This document shows, piece by piece, positions 10,550 to 17,600 of a DNA stretch of 24,541 nucleotides. Every line of letters begins with the position of its first letter. The first letter of the stretch is position 1. The stretch spans positions 1-24,541 of the forward strand of contig PJAB01000536.1 in NCBI GenBank assembly GCA_002887195.1, given 5' to 3'. This DNA comes from Chrysochromulina parva (lineage: Eukaryota > Haptophyta > Prymnesiales > Chrysochromulinaceae). The translations under genes and the position numbers were made by a program. The notes under the pieces were generated by a model that saw only the letters and a list, made by a program, of their open reading frames with translations, ran no database searches and was not told the DNA's origin.

Positions 10550-11602
10550 ATGATGCGCACATCCGCCCGTACCCGCGCACAAACTGCCCGTGATCGCGCC
10601 CAAACCGGCCACCAGGAAGATAAAATCACGGCACAGCTCATCTACTTGCACATGCTCCCGTCCGAGCTCCTAGTGCTCATCGTCAAGGCTGTGCTCCTGT
10701 CGACAGTGCCCCAACGTGATGGCAAGTGCACACCGCTCCGCGTCCTTGCCACCGTCTCCACGTCCTTTGCAGCTGCCTGCTCCACCCTGGCCAACTCGGG
10801 GGCGGTGCACGTTGGAGTCACACCAGATCAGCTTCGTGCGTTCAAGCGGGCTGCACATGCGCTCGACCTCTCCTCCCTACGCGAGCCCTTCCTCCGCACC
10901 GTGGAGGCTCAGCTGGGCAACTTCGAGTTCTCGGATTACGACCTGCCCGACGAGGACGAAGAGGGGGACCCGATGATCGGCAACACGTGGATGGGAATGA
11001 TCACGGCCTGGAAGAGGTTGAACGCGGAGAAAGGTGAAGTCGTTGACGACACGAGAAGCTTTGCCGAGTCGCAGGCTGATGCGACGCATGCGCTCTTCAA
11101 GAGTGTCGCCGAGAGCTACAAGAAGATGCTCGTCATCAAGGCCGTCGAGATGCGCGCTGCCGAGACGAAGTCTGTGGCTCAAGACGCCGAGCAGTTTAGA
11201 TGGCTCGAGAGGTCCATGTGCACCAAGGTGATCGATTGCCTCTGGCACACCCACCTTCTCTCGCCGCAGCACTATCTCACTTCATGCTCTTCGGTGCTTG
11301 GCTATCTCGGCGTCATCGATCACGATCGTGGCTACGTGTCCAAGCATGAGCACAAGGGCTCGTCGCTGGCGCACAAGATCGCCAATCTCTACGAGTGGGA
11401 GCGCCTCCCCGATAACCCGTACTTTGCTCATCTGACCCTTCAGGCAAGCCTTCACAAGAAGTACGGGTTATCGCTCCACGACGACGTGCAGTCGTGGCTC
11501 CTGGCCAAGCAGCCCGAGGACTGGCTCGAGTACGCGTTTCAAGAGGTCGAGTCGGGCGACGAGATGGAGTGCGGGTGCGCGGCCTGCAGCTTGGGATTGT
11601 GA
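10550..11602 (+). CDS. F-box-like, GRDP-like (DUF1399-type) domain protein
   Basis: About 350 residues. The N-terminal part reads as an F-box-like motif (LPSELLVLIV ... VLATVSTSF), the module that ties substrate adaptors to SKP1-cullin ubiquitin ligases. The central part carries the signature of plant and algal glycine-rich-domain (GRDP-like) proteins: D229-C-L-W232-H-T-H235 followed by LSPQHYLTSC and a conserved small helix. The acidic stretch DLPDEDEEGD lies between them. The function of the GRDP-like part is not known biochemically; in plants these proteins are linked to development and stress. ATG at 10550 is the first ATG; ATG at 10652, immediately before LPSELL, is an equally good start. 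The C-terminus ends inside a repeat that is copied downstream. Substrate recruitment by an F-box adaptor is an inference. Confidence 0.7.
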   Translation: MMRTSARTRAQTARDRAQTGHQEDKITAQLIYLHMLPSELLVLIVKAVLLSTVPQRDGKCTPLRVLATVSTSFAAACSTLANSGAVHVGVTPDQLRAFKRAAHALDLSSLREPFLRTVEAQLGNFEFSDYDLPDEDEEGDPMIGNTWMGMITAWKRLNAEKGEVVDDTRSFAESQADATHALFKSVAESYKKMLVIKAVEMRAAETKSVAQDAEQFRWLERSMCTKVIDCLWHTHLLSPQHYLTSCSSVLGYLGVIDHDRGYVSKHEHKGSSLAHKIANLYEWERLPDNPYFAHLTLQASLHKKYGLSLHDDVQSWLLAKQPEDWLEYAFQEVESGDEMECGCAACSLGL

Positions 11603-11742
11603 TCTCGGGCGACGAGATGGAGTGCGGGTGAGATCGCCTCCTGGCCTGCAGCTCGGGATTGTGATCTCGGGCGACGAGATGGAGTGCGGGTGAGATCGCG
11701 TCCTGAACCCGGAACTGCAGTTCGGGATTGTGATCTCGGCAG
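11552..11742 (+). repeat. tandem repeat derived from the 3' end of the F-box/GRDP-like gene
   Basis: Units begin at 11552, 11605, 11667 and (partial) 11735. The core tcgggcgacgagatggagtg encodes GDEMECG in the first, coding copy; the other core, gggattgtgatctcgg, contains the gene's own TGA. Unit spacings of 53, 62 and 68 bp are not all multiples of three, so copies change frame. The repeat straddles the stop codon and seems to have grown out of the gene's last codons. Confidence 0.85.
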
Positions 11743-12051
11743 AGAGGCAGGGAGGCGCAGAATGCACTGGAAAGCCGAGCAGTGCCCAGTCGGCAGTGCT
11801 AGTGCGCGGCGCATAGTGCATCGCCCGGAACTACGAACGACTTGCCACACGACAAGGACACAACGGCGCTGAAGGTTCGCTGCTACCGCGTACAAGTAAG
11901 GAACATGCCAGTCCCTGAATGAGAGGCGCTGTTGCATGCTTCCTGATAATAAATGACATCCAGCGACACAGTAGCTACTAGTACACTGGCATGCTCAGGC
12001 GAAGGAGCGACCCGCGCCCTCGTGAGCGCTCGTGTCTGTGAGTGCATGTGA
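11743..12051. other. intergenic spacer upstream of the oxidoreductase gene
   Basis: About 310 bp. It holds several scattered agtgc words and an aataaa within gataataaatgac near 11945-11957. That could act as a polyadenylation signal for the upstream gene, but algal signals of this kind are often non-canonical. No gene is supported. Confidence 0.35.
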
Positions 12052-13728
12052 ATGGCGTCTTTCATGCTTGGCGTCTGCGCGGTGACAACAAGCAGCTTGC
12101 TCCCGAGCCTCAGAGTCTCGGGCCGAGCACGTTGCAGCGTGCCATGCTGCGCCACCGCCTGGGACCCACAATCTTCCGGGGATGTTGCACTCGCGAGCGT
12201 GCTCGGGCTATGCCCACTCGATGCTGACAATGCCGCTCTGCTAGATGCTGTGCACCCTCGATCGTGGCAAGATCCGACACCACCCGATGTTTACGATCTC
12301 GTCGTCATTGGAGCTGGCGCGGGCGGGCTTGTCTCGGCCAAGCAGGCGGCACGCCGTGGTGCGCGCTCGTGCCTGATCTCGGAGGAGCTCGCCGGTGGAG
12401 ATTGTCTCAACGTCGGCTGTGTGCCTTCGAAGGCTCTGCTGCGTTCAGCTCGTGCCGCGCGTGAGGTGCGGCGGGCCGCCGATTTCGGCGTCGTACTTAG
12501 CGAGCCACCCTCTGTCGACTTTGCGGCGGTTATGGCGCGGCTGCGGAGGCTGCGAGCCAAGATTGCGCCGGCGGATGCGCACTCCGCGACGGTCAGCGTC
12601 GGCGCCGACGTGTACCAGGGCCGCGGACGCTTCGTGCGGCGTGACGCCGTGGAGGTGAATGGGCAGCTGCTCACCTTCAAGAAGGCCGTGATCGCCACGG
12701 GCGGGCGGGCGGCCGTGCCGCCCATCCCCGGTCTCGAGAGCACGCCGTACCTCACCAACAGCAACCTGTTCAATCTGCGCGAGCTGCCACCTCGGCTCGT
12801 CATCGTGGGTGCTGGCCCGATAGGCCTGGAGATGGCGCAGGCCTTTGCGACCTTTGGCTCGCGTGTGCACGTACTCGGCCGCTCGGCGAGCCTTCTCCCA
12901 CAGGAGCATCCGGCGGCGGGTCGAGCGCTCGCCGCAGCTCTCGAAGAAGACGGCGTCGTCATCGTCTACAATACGACTGTGCAGAGCGTCGCACATGTGC
13001 CTGCGGCCGGTGGCGTGCTGGAGGGCCAAACGGAGCCTGCGACGTTCCCGACCATCACAGTGCAGTGCGTGGGCCGCGATGCGCAACCTTTCGTTCTCGA
13101 GTGCGACGCACTGCTCATCGCCACAGGCAGGTCACCCAACGTGGCCGATCTCGGGCTCGAGATGGCGGGAGTGGCCATCGATGCGGGCGGCGTGCTCGTC
13201 GACGAGCGACTCCAAACGTCCAACCCGAATGTGTACGCGGTGGGCGATTGCGTCTCAGGCACGCCGCGCTTCACCCACGTGGCCGGCGAGCACGCCAAGG
13301 TGGCGGTTGAAAATGCACTCTTTGGGGGCGAGTGGCGTCACACGGCCTTTCTCGTGCCCGGCTGTATTTATACCGAGCCCGAGGTAGCGACCGTGGGATT
13401 GAGCAGTGCCCTCGCTGCGGCCGCGGCCGGCGTCGACGTCGACGAGTACTTCACGTCTCTGGAGGGCAATGACCGAGCTATCCTCGAGGATGAGGACGAG
13501 CATGGAGGATTCGTCAACGTGCTCTGTCGTCAAGGCACTGCCGAGATCGTGGGCGCCACAGTGTGCGCAAACCGCGCGGGCGAGATCATCAATGAGCTTA
13601 CGCTCGCCATCCAGGCCAAGGTGGGCCTCGACACCCTCGCGCGCGTCATCCATCCCTATCCGACCACGTCGGAGGCGGTGATGCAGTGTGCTTTGCAGTG
13701 GATCCGGGCACGCTGGAAGACGATGTGA
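12052..13728 (+). CDS. FAD-dependent pyridine nucleotide-disulfide oxidoreductase (mercuric-reductase-like)
   Basis: A 558-residue class I flavoprotein disulfide reductase. Seen in order: an N-terminal extension of about 80 residues; FAD-binding G87-A-G-A-G-G; redox-active disulfide GGDC118LNVGC123VPSK; the ATGG segment; NAD(P)-binding G253-A-G-P-I-G-L-E260, where the Glu suggests NADH preference; IATGRSP; VYAVGDC at 394-400; and the dimer-interface catalytic pair H534-PYPTTSE541. Overall it matches proteins often labelled mercuric reductase, but it lacks both an N-terminal heavy-metal domain and the C-terminal vicinal Cys pair needed to handle Hg(II): it ends RARWKTM. The natural substrate is therefore unknown. 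The N-terminal extension is Ser/Arg-rich with few acidic residues early on, consistent with an organelle transit peptide (inference). The start is the first ATG of the frame. Confidence 0.92.
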   Translation: MASFMLGVCAVTTSSLLPSLRVSGRARCSVPCCATAWDPQSSGDVALASVLGLCPLDADNAALLDAVHPRSWQDPTPPDVYDLVVIGAGAGGLVSAKQAARRGARSCLISEELAGGDCLNVGCVPSKALLRSARAAREVRRAADFGVVLSEPPSVDFAAVMARLRRLRAKIAPADAHSATVSVGADVYQGRGRFVRRDAVEVNGQLLTFKKAVIATGGRAAVPPIPGLESTPYLTNSNLFNLRELPPRLVIVGAGPIGLEMAQAFATFGSRVHVLGRSASLLPQEHPAAGRALAAALEEDGVVIVYNTTVQSVAHVPAAGGVLEGQTEPATFPTITVQCVGRDAQPFVLECDALLIATGRSPNVADLGLEMAGVAIDAGGVLVDERLQTSNPNVYAVGDCVSGTPRFTHVAGEHAKVAVENALFGGEWRHTAFLVPGCIYTEPEVATVGLSSALAAAAAGVDVDEYFTSLEGNDRAILEDEDEHGGFVNVLCRQGTAEIVGATVCANRAGEIINELTLAIQAKVGLDTLARVIHPYPTTSEAVMQCALQWIRARWKTM

Positions 13729-13977
13729 GCGCGAAAGTTGGAGCATTGACCTTGTATCGGCCGGTACAGCAAAACGGCCGGTGCAAGTAGGGCTCGCAAC
13801 GGGCCATACGCTCTCTAATTGCGGCTTGCCAAGTTTGGAACGGGCGCCGTTCTGCGTCTTGCGGCATGGCGAAGGCGAAGGCAACCGGGTATGTCCCGGC
13901 TCGAGCATGATGCTGAGCGGTAAGGCAAGGCGCATTTGGACGAGGCGCACCTGATGAGGGTGGCAATCAGCATGCAC

Positions 13978-14136
13978 TCAGAGGGACCAGTCCGTGCCTA
14001 TCAGGGCCAGTCCAAAGTCGACGAGGCGCACATGTGCCCGCGCGTCCAGCAACACGTTCTCCGGCTTCAGATCACGGTAGAGCACCCCGCGCGCATGCAT
14101 GTGCGCGAACACGCAGAAGACTTCGGAGGCGACGAA
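13978..14136 (-). pseudogene. AGC-type protein kinase fragment (subdomains VIa-VII)
   Basis: On the minus strand about 52 residues match the catalytic loop of AGC-family kinases: helix E ([17 protein letters not shown]), then [13 protein letters not shown] and VRLVDFGLA. The frame ends at a stop (TGA, 13980-13978) 11 residues after the DFG Asp-Phe-Gly. There is no Gly-rich loop upstream and no APE or later lobe downstream in frame. It is either a broken gene copy or one exon of a spliced gene whose other exons I cannot find here. The kinase identity is clear; functional status is the uncertain part. Confidence 0.7.
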
Positions 14137-14171
14137 GCGGATAGGCATGGGCGGCCGCTGCCCGAGCACCG

Positions 14172-14260
14172 ACATACTCGCTGGCACCGGCGGTAACATG
14201 GCGCCTCGCTGGCACCGACGGATGTACATACTCGCTGGCACCGACTGATACATGGCGCCT
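14172..14260. repeat. 27-bp tandem repeat, three copies (54-bp duplication)
   Basis: The word tcgctggcaccg occurs at 14178, 14206 and 14232. Copies 1 and 3 share a longer context, including acatac before and acatggcgcc after, giving a 54-bp offset between 14172 and 14226. It lies directly upstream of the minus-strand kinase fragment. Confidence 0.8.
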
Positions 14261-14301
14261 GAGGCCCTGATGGCTGGCCGTTGCTTGCATGCGGTCAGTG
14301 C

Positions 14302-14355
14302 AGCGTGTGCTACTCAGCGCCAGCCGACTGGTTCACTTTCGGTGTGGCCTCGAGC
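14302..14355 (+). pseudogene. possible kinase subdomain IX fragment
   Basis: On the plus strand, a frame running through 14281-14715 includes [12 protein letters not shown], which resembles subdomain IX of AGC kinases (usual form DWWxxGV, with DWFxxG variants). The sequence after it does not look like a kinase and the frame has no ATG ahead of the motif. It lies about 160 bp from the catalytic-loop fragment but in the opposite orientation, so an inversion inside a former kinase gene is one explanation. A chance match is possible. Confidence 0.35.
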
Positions 14356-14602
14356 GCGTCCTTGACCACGACGGCGAGCGAGGCGCAGTACAAAGCGGAG
14401 CTGCAGCTGCTCGAGCAGCTCGACGAAGAGAATTCCTTCCCTTTTGTGGCGAGGCAGGCCATCGAGGATGAGTGCGTTCGTTTGAGCAGCACCTCGAGAG
14501 TCTTTAGTGTAAGTGGAAGTGTTAACACCGAGCCCGCTCTGGACGACCTGGATCCTATAGGAAACTTAGAAGTAACGGCGGAAACTTGGATTACGGAGCG
14601 AT

Positions 14603-17600
14603 ATGGAAACCCTGCCGGGTCCGAACGCGGAGCCGCAAGACCTGCAAATGCACCCGATCCTCGAGCAGTGGGAATGCAATTCCGATGGCAGCATCACGGG
14701 TCGCGTGTACGGTAAAATGGGTTGGGAAGAGGGCATTCAAATGACCACCTCGATCGTGCCAACGGAGACGCACTACGCTACCTACGTCATCACGGTGTCT
14801 GGCAGCATCTACCGGCTTGGAGAGAAGCTGTCGGGCGTGGGTCAGATGGATACGAGGAACGCAGATGCTCAGCTGTTGATTCCAGCCACGTTGCCGGCAG
14901 CATCGGCGCAACCACGAAGCAGTGGCCGTGCTAAGTGTGCACCCCTTGAATTCTGGAAGGGCGAACGGCCGATCTATGCCGCCAGTCCGAATGGTTTGAC
15001 GCTGCAAGGCGTCATCCGCTATCCGTGCTCCGACGCAGCAGCACTGCCTGCTAGCACGCAAAAGGCACGCGGCGCGTCCAGGCCCGCTCAGCGGGGCTCA
15101 AGCCCCGGAAAAACGTCGGAGAAAGAGGCGGCATCCATCTGCGCGTCCAAGGACGACTCGCAGCGCGCAGCCGCTTCCGCGGCTGCGGCGACGGCTGCTG
15201 CTCGGGCGAGGGAGGAGGCTGCAAGGGCGGCGACGACGGCGGCGGAGGCGCGCGCAGCGACGGCGGAGGCGAAGGCCCGAGCCGCACGTGCCGAACTGGA
15301 GGCGACTCGGGCGCGCGCAGCGGAGGCGGCGGCTGCAGCTGCGGCTGCGGCTGCGGCGATGGATGCCGCGCAGCGGGAGGCGGCTGCGGCAGCGACGGCG
15401 ACTGAGGAGGCGCGGCGGGAGGTGGAAGCGGCGCAGCGGGAGGCAGCAGCTGCACTACCGGTCCTACCGGTACTGCCGCCCAAGCCCGGGCGCCCTCGTG
15501 CGTCAACGAAGCCTTTGGTGGTCGTCGCACCCATTGATATTGATCGCGACTCACCTGTTGCCATGGACAGCAGCCAATCGCCCATCAGCCCTCTTGCAGC
15601 TGCGGGCGAGCTCCTCGCAGGTTCGGTCGCCAAGGCACAGGCGGAGGCCGAGCGCGTGTGGAGTGCTCTCGGAGCTGGCCTTTGTGGCTGGGCCGGCTGC
15701 ACGAAGCCGGCGCGCCATTCTGGCTTTTGCGTGTCGGTGCCCGACTCCCGCCGTGAGAAGGAGCCAGTGCAGATGGATACGGCCAAGCCCGCGCCCAGCC
15801 CACGCGAGCTCATGAGTCAGGCACGCAACGAGGGCAGGCTGCCGCCCTCAAAGAAGCCCAAGCTGGGCGATCGTGTCCGAGGCAAGTACCAGGGGCAGAT
15901 AGGCGGCCGCAACTGGTTCGACGGCGTGGTGACGGCGGTGCACGAGGATGGCACGTGCGATCTGCAGTACGATGATGGCGACTACGAGGAGCGCGTGGCG
16001 CCGCGGTTCATCAAGGTGATTGCCGAGGCAGAGACCGAGGAACGTGAGGAGGAAGAGGAGTCTGAGGTGGAGGAGGAGGAGGTGGTTGAGGAGCCCTCTG
16101 AGGGGCAGGGTACGGATGGTGCCAACCTTGGCGCAGCAAGCGTGTCCAAGCAGCCGCGCGAACGCAAGGCTCTGCACGAGGGCGGCAGCCATCGCCCTCG
16201 CATCAAGCCGGAAGAAGTCAGGGCTGTCGCAGCTGCTGAGGGTCTCGAGCTGCTGCTGTCGTCGAGGAATGAGACAGGCTTCAGGGACGTGACCAAGCGG
16301 AAAGGCAAGTATCATGCGGATATCCGCGAGACTGACGTTCATCGCAACATCCGCGGCACCTTCGCGACGCGGGAGGAGGCGGCCTTGGGCTACGCGAGGC
16401 ATATTGGGGCAGAGCGAGCGGCGGCGGAGGCGGCGGAGGGGAGGGCCGAATGTCCGCAGCCGCTCACAGCGGACGAGGCTAGGGCGGCCGCGGCGGCAGC
16501 GAGGGCTGCCGCGGTGGCCGAGGGGCTCAAGCTGGTGCCATCCTTGAGCAACGAGACGGGATTCAAGGGCGTGACCAAGCGGGAAAAGAGTTATGAGGCA
16601 AGGAAAAAGGAGAATGGTAAGCAGCGCCGCCTCGGCAGCTTCGCGACGGCTGAGGAGGCAGCCTTGTGCTATGCGAGGTACATTGGGGCGGAGCGAGCGG
16701 CGGCGGAGGCGGCGGAGGCAAGGGTCGAAGGGCCGCAGCCGCTCACAGCGGACGAGGCCAGGGCGGCCGCGGCGGCTGAGGGGCTCGAGCTGGTGCCGTC
16801 GTCCATTAGGAAGACAGGCTTCAAGTATGTGCACGCTCTTCCTGGTGGCAAGTTCGAGGCATCTGTGTGGGACCATGACAAGACGATCCATCTCGGCACC
16901 TTCGCGACGGCTGAGGAGGCGGCTTTGTGCTATGCGAGATACGTTGGGGTGGAGCGAGCGGCGGCAGAGGCGGCGGAGGCAAGGGTTGCAGCGCCGCAGC
17001 CGCTCACAGCGGACGAGGCCAGGGCGGCGGCGGCGGCTGAGGGGCTCGAGCTGGTGCCGTCATCGAGGTCGAGAAGTGTGACAGGCTTCAAGGGCGTGCG
17101 AATGCACACTCCGTCATATTTTCAGTGTTCAGTCATAGAAGAGAATGGCGAGAAGAAGCGCTACCTGGGCACCTTCAGAACGCCTGAGGAGGCGGCCTTG
17201 TGCTACGCAAGGCATATTGGGGCGGAGCGAGCGGCGGCTGAGGCGGCGAAGGTGAGGGGTGAATGTCTTCAGCTCAAGGCGGACGAGGCCAGGGCGGCCG
17301 CGGCGGCCGAGGGGCTCGAGCTGGTGCCGTCCTTGAGCAGTGAGACGGGCTTCAAGGGCGTGTACAAGCATCATCGCAAGTACAAGGCGTACGTTTCGGA
17401 GAATGGCAACGGTTGCCACCTCGGCACCTTTGCGACAGCTGAGGAGGCGGCTTTGTGTCATGCGAGGTACATTGGGGCGGAGCGAGCGGCGGCGGAGGCG
17501 GCGGAGGCAAGGGTCGAAGTTCCCCAGCCGCTCACAGCGGACGAGGCCAGGGCGGCCGCGGCGGCCGAGGGACTTGAGCTGGTGCCGTCATCGAGCAACG

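Larger units (their letters stand above)
13729..14602. other. relic-rich spacer
   Basis: About 870 bp between the oxidoreductase and the AP2/RING gene. No intact gene is apparent, but it holds a histidine-phosphatase-like signature on the plus strand near 13850-13885, a kinase catalytic fragment on the minus strand at 13978-14136, three 27-bp repeats at 14178-14258 and a possible kinase subdomain IX fragment on the plus strand near 14300-14350. This mixture looks like accumulated gene debris or misplaced exons. Confidence 0.55.

Noticed and set aside
12052..13728. True mercuric reductase (MerA)
   Set aside because: No C-terminal cysteine pair and no N-terminal heavy-metal domain.
13255..13977. 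Minus-strand 240-codon frame following the kinase fragment
   Set aside because: It is in frame with the kinase fragment after its stop, but the sequence has no kinase activation segment and mostly mirrors the oxidoreductase gene.
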